Shown: piece by piece, positions 1-7,550 of the stretch
Numbering within the stretch: position 1 is the stretch's first letter
Layout of the letters: each line of letters begins with the position of its first letter
Assembly (NCBI RefSeq): GCF_001427785.1
Contig: NZ_LMHM01000018.1
Location: 299,413 to 332,485, forward strand
Length of the DNA stretch: 33,073 bases
Direction of reading: 5' to 3'
From: Lysobacter sp. Root690
Lineage (GTDB): Bacteria; Pseudomonadota; Gammaproteobacteria; Xanthomonadales; Xanthomonadaceae
The notes under the pieces: model-generated
Told to the model about the DNA's origin: nothing
Databases searched by the model: none
Seen by the model: only the letters and a program-made list of their open reading frames with translations
Position numbers and translations under genes: made by a program

Positions 1-678
1 GGGATCGTTGGTGGTCGAGGTCGCGGTTGCGGTGTTCGCGTACGGGCCAGTAGCGCGGACGGTCGCGACGATCTGCAAGGTCGCATTCGCGCCCGAAGCC
101 AGACCGCCCACCGCCCACACGCCGGTGCCGGCGTTATAGGTGCCCACGCTCGGCGTGGCCGAAACGAAGGTGTAACCGGCCGGCAGTTGATCGTTGACGT
201 TGACGCCGGCCGCGGCCGAGGGACCGTTATTGCTGACGGTCACGGTGAAGGTGATGTTGGTCCCGACGGTCGGGGTCGCGCTCGATGCGGTCTTGGTCAC
301 GGCCAGATCGGCCGACGCCACCGGCACCGGGGTGCTGGTCGCGGTGTTGTTGCCCGGGGTCGGGTCGGTCGAACTGGAGGTCGCGGTCGCGGTGTTCGCG
401 TACGGGCCGGTCGGCAGCACAGTCGCGACGATCTGCAAGGTCGCGTTCGCGCCCGAGGCCAGGGTGCCCACGGCCCACACGCCGGTGCCGGCGTTGTAGG
501 TGCCCACGCTCGGCGTGGCCGAGACGAAGGTGTAACCGGCCGGCAGCTGGTCGGTCACGTTGGTGCCGACCGCCGCGGACGGGCCGGCGTTGGCGACGGT
601 CACGGTGAAGGTGACGTTGGTGCCCACCGTCGGCGTCGGGTTCGACACCGTCTTGGTGACGCTCAGGTCCGACACCGC
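1..678 (-). repeat. Tandem 360-bp repeat inside the DUF11 gene
   Basis: The sequence at 1-318 repeats at 361-678 with a period of exactly 360 bp (120 codons) and no indels. Identity is high by eye: long stretches such as those around 61-180 and 421-540 differ at only a few positions. Each unit encodes one DUF11 module. More units probably lie beyond the left edge. Confidence 0.85.
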
Positions 679-963
679 CGCCAGCGTGTTCGAGTCCGTC
701 GCCGAGCAAGCGCCAGTGGTCGCATTAAAGGTGCCGCCGCCGGCGGTACAGGCCGTGTCGACGTTGGTCACGTTCGTCGGCGGCGTGATCGTCGCGGTGT
801 TGCGCAAGGGATTGGCGAACTGCGCCATGGCCGGCAAGGCCGCCAGCGCCATCACGGCGGCAAGCAATACACGCGCCCCGGTTCGAGCGATTCGGGATCC
901 AGCATGGGAGTCGCGACGAGCTGGCGACTGGCTGGCCGGGGTGCGGGTAGTGACGATATTCAT
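1..963 (-). CDS. Secreted DUF11-repeat surface protein (3' end outside the window)
   Basis: The frame is open from an ATG at 963 to the left edge, giving 321 codons without a stop, so the gene is partial. The N-terminus has a long, Arg-rich n-region, then a hydrophobic core and a signal-peptidase site near ALPAMA|Q (about residue 48). After a short linker come two DUF11 modules of 120 residues each, recognisable by [43 protein letters not shown] and [12 protein letters not shown]11 is an immunoglobulin-like beta-sandwich found in large bacterial surface proteins; the role is probably structural or adhesive, but no ligand can be named. The repeats are nearly identical at the DNA level. No clear Shine-Dalgarno sequence precedes the ATG. 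The gene stands alone, with about 1 kb of non-coding DNA upstream. The family call is firm; total length and anchoring are unknown. Confidence 0.85.
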   Translation of the reverse strand, partial: MNIVTTRTPASQSPARRDSHAGSRIARTGARVLLAAVMALAALPAMAQFANPLRNTATITPPTNVTNVDTACTAGGGTFNATTGACSATDSNTLAAVSDLSVTKTVSNPTPTVGTNVTFTVTVANAGPSAAVGTNVTDQLPAGYTFVSATPSVGTYNAGTGVWAVGTLASGANATLQIVATVLPTGPYANTATATSSSTDPTPGNNTATSTPVPVASADLAVTKTASSATPTVGTNITFTVTVSNNGPSAAAGVNVNDQLPAGYTFVSATPSVGTYNAGTGVWAVGGLASGANATLQIVATVRATGPYANTATATSTTNDP

Positions 964-1163
964 GCGGTAGCCCAAACAGGAGTTCGGTAAGCGCCGGGAA
1001 CGACGGCGACAGTCACCGGTGCGGTGAGGTGTCGTCGGCGCCAAGCGGCTGGTCGACGTGCTTACTGCTGGCAATGCCTTGTATTGCGAGTTCGTGCGGG
1101 TACGGCGAGTGCTTGATGCCTGGCTTCCATGCGTTTCGCATACGGCTCGCGACACGCAACAAA

Positions 1164-1203
1164 TCCACACAAAACGAGCGTCCTGGGATGCGGACGCTCG
1201 TCT
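1164..1203 (-). terminator. Strong Rho-independent terminator, minus strand
   Basis: Read on the minus strand there is a perfect 10-bp stem, ACGAGCGTCC at 1201-1192 and GGACGCTCGT at 1183-1174, closing an 8-nt loop. It is followed directly by TTTTGTGTGG. It lies about 200 bp upstream of the DUF11 start codon, so it either ends an unannotated minus-strand RNA or acts as an attenuator in a long leader. Confidence 0.7.
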
Positions 1204-1400
1204 CGGAACCGCCTTCGGCTATCCGTCTGCCACGCGCAAGGGCAGTTCGCCCCATGCGCCAGCGCCGGAATGGCTTGGCGATTCACATCGACTACCAGGT
1301 AGGAACTGCTCGCCCCCGGCCACCATTCGACGGCCACGCGACACGCAGACAGAGTCCGCCGATACGGCGGCAGGAACAGCGACATCCCCATGGATACCGA
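1204..1400 (-). ncRNA. Possible structured RNA ending at the 1164-1203 terminator
   Basis: Upstream of the terminator on the minus strand, several pairings can be drawn by eye. CCGCCG/CGGCGG closes a 3-nt loop (1371-1357). GCAGTTC (about 1310-1304) pairs with GAACTGC (about 1248-1242), enclosing a hairpin built from CGCCA...TGGCG. I could not match it to the cyclic-di-GMP, cobalamin, TPP, FMN or glycine riboswitch signatures, nor to 6S, SRP, RNase P or tmRNA. GC-rich DNA folds easily, so this is a candidate only; its 5' end is a guess. Confidence 0.22.
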
Positions 1401-1414
1401 GTCTTAACCCCTGA

Positions 1415-1440
1415 CACGTCATAACGTGCCCCCCTTTTTT
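1415..1440 (+). terminator. Weak plus-strand terminator-like hairpin
   Basis: CACGT-cata-ACGTG at 1415-1428 is followed by a run of C and then six T at 1435-1440. The stem is only 5 bp and no plus-strand gene is evident upstream, so its function is doubtful. Confidence 0.25.
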
Positions 1441-1569
1441 CCACCCCTGTTACACGCCCCACTACGACTAAGCGCAGCGTTCAGATGCAACAGATCCTCT
1501 GTGGAACCCCTATCGCAATACGCAGTACGCACTGCTTAATAGGACACGGCTGCAAATAGTGTGCCATCC

Positions 1570-1582
1570 ATCACATTGTGAT
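1570..1582. promoter_or_regulatory. Perfect ATCACA-T-TGTGAT palindrome
   Basis: A perfect 13-bp palindrome lies in the AT-rich island, with a further TTCACA at 1593-1598. It resembles CRP/Clp half-sites (TGTGA/TCACA), but the order and spacing are wrong for a standard TGTGA-N6-TCACA site. It may be an operator for another regulator. Confidence 0.25.
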
Positions 1583-1922
1583 TTCAACACAGTTCACATC
1601 AAAAACGAGATTCCGCCTGCAATAACCTGCCCCTGGAGGTCACCAAACTGACAAATCTTGGCAGTTTGTCGACTTGGCGCCGACCGCTGGAGCCTCCCGG
1701 CGATGCGGCACATCAATCCAGTTCCGATGGCAAACTTATTTCCACTTTCGATGTCAGACACTAGCGCCAGTTACGCAGATAAAGCGTGAAAATACAGCGA
1801 GATGAGCCTCACGTTTAGACGTAAAAAGGCTGCAAATTATGAGTTATTCGACGACGTTCTGAATTCAGCTTCTTCAGTCAAAAGCGCGTGCCGGGTCTCG
1901 TTAGCAAGCGCCTGTGTGCGGA

Positions 1923-1952
1923 CTGAGACACAAACCACACAAGCCCTATAAT
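1923..1952 (+). promoter_or_regulatory. Sigma-70-type promoter of ispB
   Basis: A perfect -10 hexamer TATAAT lies at 1947-1952. A -35-like CTGAGA at 1923-1928 is 18 bp upstream. The predicted transcript begins near 1960, leaving a leader of about 20 nt with no recognisable Shine-Dalgarno sequence before the ATG at 1979. Confidence 0.6.
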
Positions 1953-1978
1953 TCCTGTCCCCACGACCCGGCCGCCTC

Positions 1979-2977
1979 ATGTCCTCCAGCGCTACGTCCC
2001 TGTCCGTCCCCGATCTGGCGAGCATCCAGGCCCTGGCCCACAACGACATGGCGGCCGTCGACGCCCTGATCCGGCGCCGGCTGGCCTCGGACGTGGTGCT
2101 GATCAATCAGGTCGCCGAGTACATCGTCGGCGCCGGCGGCAAGCGCCTGCGGCCGATGCTGCTGCTGTTGGCGGCCGGCGCGCTGAATCACCGCGGGCCG
2201 GACGCGCACCAGCTCGCCGCCGTGGTCGAGTTCATCCACACCGCCACCTTGCTGCACGACGACGTGGTCGACGAGTCCGACCTGCGCCGCGGCCGCAAGA
2301 CCGCCAACGCGGTCTGGGGCAACGCCGCCAGCGTGCTGGTCGGCGACTTTTTGTACTCGCGCAGCTTCCAGTTGATGGTCGAACTCGACCGCCTGGAAGT
2401 GATGAAGATCCTCGCCGACACCACCAACGCCATCGCCGAGGGCGAGGTGCTGCAGTTGCTGCACGTGCGCAACCCCGACACCGACGAAGCCGCCTACCTG
2501 CGCGTGATCGAGCGCAAGACCGCGGTGCTGTTCGCCGCCGCGACCCGGCTGGGCGCGGTCCTGGCCGGCGCCGACGCGCGCGTGCAGCAGCGCCTGCACG
2601 ACTACGGCATGGCCCTGGGCTACGCGTTCCAGATCGCCGACGACGTGCTCGACTACGCCTCCGACGCGCAGACCCTGGGCAAGAACCTCGGCGACGACCT
2701 CGCCGAAGGCAAGGCCACCCTGCCGTTGATCCATGCCATCGCTCACAGCGACGACGCCACCCGCGCGCGCCTGCGCGCCGCGGTCGAACACGGCGACACC
2801 GACGCCATGCCCGAAGTGCTCGCCGCGATCCGCGCCACCGGCGGCCTGGACTACAGCCGCAAGCGCGCCGAAGACTACGCCGACGCGGCCGACGCGGCGC
2901 TGGAAGGGCTGGAAGACAACGATTACACCGCCGCGCTACGTGGGTTGGCGCGGTATGCGGTGAGTCGGGATCACTGA
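1979..2977 (+). CDS. ispB: Octaprenyl diphosphate synthase (trans-polyprenyl transferase)
   Basis: This enzyme makes the long all-trans polyprenyl diphosphate for the ubiquinone side chain by adding isopentenyl diphosphate units to farnesyl diphosphate. The 332-residue product has the usual family length. Visible motifs are GGKRLRP at 53-59 (substrate phosphate binding), the first Asp-rich motif DDVVD at 94-98 (Mg-diphosphate binding), the second Asp-rich motif DDVLD at 221-225, and GKNLGDDLAEGK shortly after. The ATG at 1979 is preceded by a TATAAT promoter but no Shine-Dalgarno sequence. The gene appears monocistronic, with two terminator hairpins behind it. The family is certain. The chain length (octaprenyl, as usual in this group) is inferred from relatives. 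Confidence 0.95.
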   Translation: MSSSATSLSVPDLASIQALAHNDMAAVDALIRRRLASDVVLINQVAEYIVGAGGKRLRPMLLLLAAGALNHRGPDAHQLAAVVEFIHTATLLHDDVVDESDLRRGRKTANAVWGNAASVLVGDFLYSRSFQLMVELDRLEVMKILADTTNAIAEGEVLQLLHVRNPDTDEAAYLRVIERKTAVLFAAATRLGAVLAGADARVQQRLHDYGMALGYAFQIADDVLDYASDAQTLGKNLGDDLAEGKATLPLIHAIAHSDDATRARLRAAVEHGDTDAMPEVLAAIRATGGLDYSRKRAEDYADAADAALEGLEDNDYTAALRGLARYAVSRDH

Positions 2978-2983
2978 GGACGG

Positions 2984-3007
2984 GCGCGCCGCGGCGCGCT
3001 TGTTTTG
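2984..3007 (+). terminator. Terminator behind ispB
   Basis: The perfect palindrome GCGCGCCGCGGCGCGC at 2984-2999 folds as a 6-bp stem with a CGCG loop. It is followed by TTGTTTT and starts 7 bp after the ispB stop codon. Confidence 0.65.
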
Positions 3008-3090
3008 CCTGAGATCGGGTGCGCTGCCGTGTGCTTGATTCGGTAGCGGCGGCAAGGTACCGCGGTGCGCATCCCTCGATCGTGTTTGCG

Positions 3091-3120
3091 ACGGCGACCC
3101 TGAGATCGCCGTTCTTGTTT
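3091..3120 (+). terminator. Second terminator-like hairpin behind ispB
   Basis: ACGGCGA at 3091-3097 pairs with TCGCCGT at 3106-3112 across an 8-nt loop, followed by TCTTGTTT. Confidence 0.5.
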
Positions 3121-3149
3121 GTGCCGGGTAATGCCGCGATCAGCTTGCG

Positions 3150-3168
3150 GTTCGTACGTTGTACGAAC
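3150..3168. repeat. 8-bp inverted repeat GTTCGTAC-gtt-GTACGAAC
   Basis: Perfect 8-bp arms (3150-3157 and 3161-3168) around a 3-nt centre. There is no T-run, so it is unlikely to be a terminator. No nearby start codon explains it as an operator. Confidence 0.5.
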
Positions 3169-3257
3169 TATTGAAACAGCCACCGACGTGCAAAAGCCAC
3201 TGTTGCCTCAATCCTCAGACAACCTTCAAAACAACAACGGCCCACGACACTCCCAGC

Positions 3258-3397
3258 CGTCATTCCCGCGAAGGCGGGAATCCAGTGACTTCAAGCGTTC
3301 TCGCACGGAGAGCCCTGGATCCCCGCCTTCGCGGGGATGACGTTCTGGAAGTGTCTCGCGCGAAAGTCACTGGATTCCCGCGTTCGCGGGAATGACG
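3258..3397. repeat. 140-bp MITE-like element with 34-bp terminal inverted repeats
   Basis: The left arm at 3258-3291 begins CGTCATTCCCGCGAAGGC. The right arm at 3364-3397 is its reverse complement with one mismatch over 34 bp. A third, inverted copy of the 28-bp core lies between them at 3315-3342. Each core is itself a hairpin (TTCCCGC...GCGGGAA). It belongs to the widespread CGTCATTCCCGCGAA-type dispersed palindromes of proteobacteria and carries no transposase. Confidence 0.8.
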
Positions 3398-3521
3398 ACC
3401 TTGTAGATTCGCGATCAAATTGGTCAGCCTGAAAGCTCGCTTGAGCGCTGGTAAAACTCGCGCTTTCAACCATCAACTTCGACCATCGACCTTCAACGTT
3501 CGACCTCAATGCGAACGCTGC

Positions 3522-3549
3522 CGTCATTCCAGCGTTCGCGGGAATGACG
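3522..3549. repeat. Collapsed copy of the CGTCATTCC palindrome family
   Basis: CGTCATTCC at 3522-3530 and GGAATGACG at 3541-3549 flank a short GC-rich centre. This looks like two opposed copies fused by deletion. Confidence 0.7.
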
Positions 3550-3658
3550 GCCTGAAAGATCCGTAGCAGATTGGACCGCCCGCAAGTTCGTCGAGCATTT
3601 GAAACAAAGCTTTTACGTCTCGAGCTTCGAACCTCGGCCTTCGATCATCGAATCCCGA

Positions 3659-4459
3659 TCAATCCTTTTTGCCAAAGCGCTCAGCAAAGAACCCCCGCAT
3701 CGCCGCGAACGAACGCTTCGACGCACGCTCGTCGTAACGGCAGTTATCCTCGGGCGGATTGTTGGCGTTCTCGATTTCGGCGAAGCAATGCCGCGCGCCG
3801 CTGTAGTTGACCAGTTGCCAATCCGCGCCGGCCTCGTCCATTTCCTTTTCAAACGCGACGATGTCCTCGTTGGGCACCGACTTGTCGGCGGCGCCGTTGA
3901 GCACCAGCACCGAGGTGTTGACCTTGACGCCGTTGCTCGGCAGATGCGCCTTGAGTCCGCCATGGAAGCTCACCACGCCAGCCAGGTTGGCGCCGGTGCG
4001 CGCCAGTTCCAGCACGGTCGAGCCGCCGAAGCAGAAACCCAGCGCGCCGATTTTCGATGCGTTCAACGGCGCGGTCTTGTCCTGCGCCTGCAACACCGCG
4101 ACCGCCTCGCTCACCCGCTTGCGCAAGGTCGCGCCGCCGTCGGCGTAGGCCTTGCCGACCGCCGCCTTGGCTTCGTCCTTGTTCTTGGGCCGCACGTTCT
4201 TGCCGTAGACGTCGGCGACCAGCACGACGTAATCGTCGCCGGCGATGTCCTTGGCGTGGCGGATCGCGTTGTCGGTGACGCCCATCCAGTTCGGCACCAT
4301 CACCAGGCCCGGACGCTTGATCGCGTTGACGTCGTCGAACACCAGCACGCCGCTGAACGTCTCCTCGCCGATCTTCCATTCGACCGGTTTGGTCTGCATC
4401 GCCGCGAACGCGGGCGAGGTGCACAGCACTAGCGACAGGGCAGCGGCGAGACGGCGCAT
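3659..4459 (-). CDS. Secreted dienelactone hydrolase family protein
   Basis: An alpha/beta-hydrolase of the dienelactone hydrolase family, 266 residues from an ATG at 4459. The N-terminus is a signal peptide with a probable cleavage at SPAFA|AM (about residue 19), so the enzyme should work in the periplasm or outside the cell. The nucleophile elbow is GFCFGG with Cys143, and the rest of the triad fits Asp192 (NGAADKSV) and His224 (GARHCF). A Cys nucleophile is characteristic of this family. The substrate cannot be told: homologues cleave ester or lactone bonds. A GGAA lies upstream of the start. It is 170 bp downstream of murD2 on the same strand, so it may be read from that operon or independently. 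A longer in-frame reading upstream of 4459 runs into murD2 antisense DNA and is not credible. Confidence 0.9.
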   Translation of the reverse strand: MRRLAAALSLVLCTSPAFAAMQTKPVEWKIGEETFSGVLVFDDVNAIKRPGLVMVPNWMGVTDNAIRHAKDIAGDDYVVLVADVYGKNVRPKNKDEAKAAVGKAYADGGATLRKRVSEAVAVLQAQDKTAPLNASKIGALGFCFGGSTVLELARTGANLAGVVSFHGGLKAHLPSNGVKVNTSVLVLNGAADKSVPNEDIVAFEKEMDEAGADWQLVNYSGARHCFAEIENANNPPEDNCRYDERASKRSFAAMRGFFAERFGKKD

Positions 4460-4629
4460 GGTCGGATTCCGGTGTGGACGATTGGCGGCCAGCCTAACCC
4501 GTCCGGGTGACGGATGCGTGGGCGGGAGCGGACCGATTCGACGGCGGCGCGATCGGTCGCCAGGGCACCGGCGCGGGCGGAGAAACGCGGCGCCGTCCGC
4601 GCGGCGGCGGCTGCGCGCGCGGCGGAAGG

Positions 4630-6021
4630 TCAGGCGATGCCCAGGCCGTCGATGGCCACGATCGCGTCGGGATCGAAGCCGGCCAGTTCGGCGAAATGTC
4701 GGCCGCGCGCGACGTAATCGCGATACGGGCCGAAACTCGGCGCGCCCGGCGACAACAACACCGTGCCACCGGCCTCGCCCAGGGCCGCGCGCGCCTGCGC
4801 CATCGCCTCGGCGAGGTCCTTGGCCGCGCTCAGGTGCAAGTCCGATTGCGCCGCGATCGGCGCGAGCAAGGCGTGGATGCGCGGACCGTTCTCGCCCATG
4901 GTCACGATCGCGACCGGCGCGCGCCGACGCATCGCATCGGCGAAGGCCTGCCAGTCGATACCGCGGTCGTGGCCGCCGACCAACAGCGCGATGCGTCGAT
5001 CCGAATAGCAATCCAGCGCCGCCAAACTCGCATGCGGTGTGGTGCTGATCGAATCGTTGACGTAAGCAATGCCGTCACGCGTGCCGAGCGGCTGCAACCG
5101 GTTCGGCAACGGCCTGAAACTCGCGGCATGCGGCGCCAGCGGTATCGCGTCGAGGCCAAGCGCTTCGATCGCGGTCAGCACCGCGCACAGATTGCCGCGA
5201 TTGTGCCTTCCGGGCAGCGGCAGGGAAGCGGTATCCATGATCTCGCGATCGCCGCGCCACAGCGCGTCACAGCGCAGATGCCAGCCGGCCGCATGGCCGA
5301 ACCAATGGATCTCGCTGTCGGGCAACTTCAAGCCCGCGAGCAGCGCATCGTTGGCGTTGAGCACCGCGATGCGCGGCTTGCCTTCGGTCAACAGGCGCAG
5401 CTTGTCTTCGACATAGCGCGCCTGCGAGCCGTGCCAGTCGAGATGTTCGGGATAGATGTTCAGCGCGACCGCGACTTCCGGCCGCGCGCCGCTCGCACCG
5501 ACGTCGCCGGTCTGGTAGCTCGACAACTCGATCGCCCAGAATTCCGGCGGCCGCGGCGGGTCCAGCACTTCCAGCAAGGGCAGCCCGATGTTGCCGGCCA
5601 ACGCGGTGCGATGACCGCCGGCGCGCAGCAGATGCGCCAGCAACGAGGTCGTGGTGCTCTTGCCCTTGGTCCCGGTCACGCAGACCGTGCGCGCGTCGCC
5701 ATGCTCGCCGAACCACAGCGCGGTGCCGCCGAGAAAACGCGCGCCCTGCTCCACCGCCGCCAAAGCCTCGGCGCGGTACGGACTGATGCCCGGCGATTTG
5801 ACGATGATCTCGAACGCGCCCAGCCGCTCGGCGGTGGCCGCGGTTTCGATCGCCAGCCGCGCGTCGCCGAGCGCGCGCGCATCGGCGGCTTCCTCGTGCG
5901 AACAGAACAGGGTCAGCGCGAGTTCGGGCAGGCGCGAGCGGATCGCGTGATAGGCCGCGCGGCCTTCGCGGCCCCAGCCCCACAGCGCGACCGCGCGGCC
6001 GTCAAGCTGCGAGATACGCAC
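4630..6021 (-). CDS. murD2: MurD2: UDP-MurNAc-L-Ala--L-glutamate ligase
   Basis: An ATP-dependent Mur ligase of 463 residues with a GTG start. Visible features are the P-loop GTKGKST at 117-123, IELSSYQT at 163-170, EHLDWH at 191-196, the probable carbamylated Lys206 in YVEDKL, GRHNRGN at 270-276 and [10 protein letters not shown] at 321-330. In ordinary MurD the last motif reads NDSKATN, so the substrate-binding loop differs. The gene overlaps murL by 20 bp, which points to translational coupling. In Xanthomonas the MurD2 partner of MurL adds L-Glu (not D-Glu) to UDP-MurNAc-L-Ala, and MurL then epimerises it. The same role is inferred here from the pairing. A conventional MurD elsewhere in the genome cannot be excluded. 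Cytoplasmic. Confidence 0.88.
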   Translation of the reverse strand: MRISQLDGRAVALWGWGREGRAAYHAIRSRLPELALTLFCSHEEAADARALGDARLAIETAATAERLGAFEIIVKSPGISPYRAEALAAVEQGARFLGGTALWFGEHGDARTVCVTGTKGKSTTTSLLAHLLRAGGHRTALAGNIGLPLLEVLDPPRPPEFWAIELSSYQTGDVGASGARPEVAVALNIYPEHLDWHGSQARYVEDKLRLLTEGKPRIAVLNANDALLAGLKLPDSEIHWFGHAAGWHLRCDALWRGDREIMDTASLPLPGRHNRGNLCAVLTAIEALGLDAIPLAPHAASFRPLPNRLQPLGTRDGIAYVNDSISTTPHASLAALDCYSDRRIALLVGGHDRGIDWQAFADAMRRRAPVAIVTMGENGPRIHALLAPIAAQSDLHLSAAKDLAEAMAQARAALGEAGGTVLLSPGAPSFGPYRDYVARGRHFAELAGFDPDAIVAIDGLGIA

Positions 6022-7483
6022 GCAACCGCTCCCACAGCCGCGGCGGCAGACGCTGCTCGTCGTCCAGGGTCAGCAGCGGCTCGATGCGCAGATCGTCGTC
6101 GCCCAGTTGCGGGCGGATCTCGCGCGCGAAGCGTTCGACCAGGGCGTCTTCGCGCCATTCCGGACGCTCGCTCAGCGCCGCCATCGCCGCGCGCGACTCG
6201 CGGCCTTCGCCGACGCATTCGAACGGCTTGTGGTTGCGGTATTCGAGCAGCGCGTCGTAGCCCTCGGTCTGGCCCGGATCGTCGAGCAGGTTGCGGCCGA
6301 AAATGCCGACCAAGCGAGGCTTGGTCATGAACGGCGCCAGCGCCAGAAACACGAAGTGGCATTTAGGACACACCCCGCACCAGCGACTCGCCGGACGCTC
6401 GCCCAGAATATGGAAATTGCGATTGCAACTGCTGAAATGCGCGTCGTAGCGATCGCTGCGCGCGAACTGCCGCGCCACCGCCAACTCGCTGAGCGGACGC
6501 AGCAGCGAGTAGTAATGCAGGTCGGCCGCGACATGCCGTTGCACGTAGTCGCCGAACGCCTGTTCGCAGGCCCAGCCCTTCGACCACTGGTGATTCACCT
6601 CGCCGGTGCCTTCGATCAGGCTGCCGTAGCTGGCCGAGCGTTCGTTCGAGAACACGACTTGATCGACGCCGTGCAACAGCGCCGCCAGCACCATGATCGC
6701 CGAGTTCACCACCGTGACCGGGATATGCCCGTTGTAGGCGCCCTGGCGATTGAGTTCGAACAGCTGCGGCGCGAGCGCGCGGCCGAGGTTGAGCGTCGGC
6801 AGCTCGGTGCGCGCGGCGCAGGCCGCGATCAGCTGCGAACCGCCGATCCAGGTGACCGTCTGTTCGATGCCGAGCGCGCGCAGGGCTTCGATGCTGACCA
6901 GCGAATCCTTGCCGCCGCCGATCGCGACCAGGGCGTGTTCGCGCAGGCTGAGCGCGGGGGCGTGGCCCTCACCCCGACCCTCTCCCGCAGGCGGGAGAGG
7001 GAGAACATCAAGAGCAGAGGCATGGGCCGGACCATCGAGTGCAGACGCATCCCCACCATCGCTCCCTCTCCCGCCTGCGGGAGAGGGCTGGGGTGAGGGC
7101 ACCCCCACGGGAAACTTGATCTTCCCATGCAGATTCAACCCATTGCGATACGCGAATTCGCCGAGCCCGTTGACATAGATCAACTCCAGCAACGTCGCCG
7201 CATCGGCATCGATCGCATACGCATCGATGCGGATCTCTTCGGGCACGGCCGCCTTGTAATAGCTCACGCCGGCGATCAGGTGCAGCAGACGCAACGCCTG
7301 CTGCACCGCGTGTTCGCGCGCGCCGTCGAGCACGAACGGCGCGCCCGGGATGGTGATGGTCTCGATCAGCTCCGGACCGTCGTCGAAGGCATACACCAGT
7401 TCGGCGACGCCGGTGGCGGCGTCGAGCTGACAGCGGACGAAACGGAAGGCGCGAACCGCGTCGCGTTGGAATTGGGCACTCAC
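6002..7483 (-). CDS. murL: MurL: UDP-MurNAc-L-Ala-L-Glu epimerase
   Basis: 493 residues from a GTG at 7483. MurL converts the terminal L-Glu of UDP-MurNAc-L-Ala-L-Glu to D-Glu in an ATP-dependent reaction, replacing the need for free D-Glu from a racemase. The ATP-binding loop AIGGGKDS lies at 187-194. Cys353, Cys369, Cys372 and Cys375 (the last three in WCGVCPKC) could bind a metal. Residues 129-173, between the N-terminal domain and the GGGKDS loop, are encoded by a dispersed palindromic repeat inserted in frame and read as low-complexity [11 protein letters not shown] and [13 protein letters not shown]. The gene follows lysAC by 67 bp and overlaps murD2 by 20 bp. Assignment rests on the GGGKDS/Cys pattern and the MurD2 partner. 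Confidence 0.88.
   Translation of the reverse strand: MSAQFQRDAVRAFRFVRCQLDAATGVAELVYAFDDGPELIETITIPGAPFVLDGAREHAVQQALRLLHLIAGVSYYKAAVPEEIRIDAYAIDADAATLLELIYVNGLGEFAYRNGLNLHGKIKFPVGVPSPQPSPAGGRGSDGGDASALDGPAHASALDVLPLPPAGEGRGEGHAPALSLREHALVAIGGGKDSLVSIEALRALGIEQTVTWIGGSQLIAACAARTELPTLNLGRALAPQLFELNRQGAYNGHIPVTVVNSAIMVLAALLHGVDQVVFSNERSASYGSLIEGTGEVNHQWSKGWACEQAFGDYVQRHVAADLHYYSLLRPLSELAVARQFARSDRYDAHFSSCNRNFHILGERPASRWCGVCPKCHFVFLALAPFMTKPRLVGIFGRNLLDDPGQTEGYDALLEYRNHKPFECVGEGRESRAAMAALSERPEWREDALVERFAREIRPQLGDDDLRIEPLLTLDDEQRLPPRLWERLRAYLAA
6966..7099. repeat. 134-bp palindromic repeat inserted inside murL
   Basis: Two arms of about 37 bp in inverted orientation, 6966-7002 (beginning CCCTCACCCC) and 7063-7099 (ending GGGGTGAGGG), match with two mismatches. 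Each arm contains its own hairpin, CTCTCCCGC...GCGGGAGAG. The 60-bp centre is unrelated to other copies. The same arms flank the intergenic element at 11409-11539. The whole element is in the murL reading frame without a stop. Confidence 0.88.
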
Positions 7484-7550
7484 AAGCGTTTTCCCGAAAT
7501 CAGAACAAGGCGCGCGCAGGGTTTGGATGCGGTCGTGGATGCGGTCGATC

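Larger units (their letters stand above)
964..1978. other. About 1 kb intergenic region with no convincing gene
   Basis: The short open frames here have no family-like sequence and no start signals. The half next to the DUF11 gene (964-1430) is GC-rich and holds a strong minus-strand hairpin terminator. The half next to ispB (about 1430-1960) is clearly AT-richer than the rest of the window and carries short palindromes plus the ispB promoter. Confidence 0.6.
2978..3658. other. 680-bp convergent intergenic region filled with terminators and repeats
   Basis: The region separates the 3' ends of ispB (plus) and the dienelactone hydrolase gene (minus). It holds two ispB terminators, an 8-bp palindrome at 3150-3168, the inverted-repeat cluster at 3258-3397, a further copy at 3522-3549, and low-complexity TTCGA/TCGACC-rich stretches around 3465-3510 and 3618-3662. 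No gene is supported. Confidence 0.7.

Noticed and set aside
187-990. Plus-strand open frames across the DUF11 gene
   Set aside because: Low-complexity Gly/Arg/His products. The minus frame encodes a signal peptide and DUF11 repeats.
1204-1400. Cyclic-di-GMP or cobalamin riboswitch
   Set aside because: Conserved core motifs of either class could not be found; only loose similarity.
1029-1424. Overlapping short open frames on both strands in the intergenic region
   Set aside because: No Shine-Dalgarno sequence, no recognisable domain, mutually overlapping; the terminator on the minus strand cuts through them.
1576-1598. CRP/Clp binding site TGTGA...TCACA
   Set aside because: The half-sites are 12 bp apart instead of 6; only the adjacent inverse palindrome is exact.
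3258-3549. CRISPR array
   Set aside because: The repeats are inverted, self-palindromic and irregularly spaced, with no cas genes.
4507-6330. Plus-strand open frame of 607 codons opposite murD2/murL
   Set aside because: Arg/Ala/Gly-rich antisense shadow of two clear Mur genes. High GC content leaves the complementary frame free of stops.
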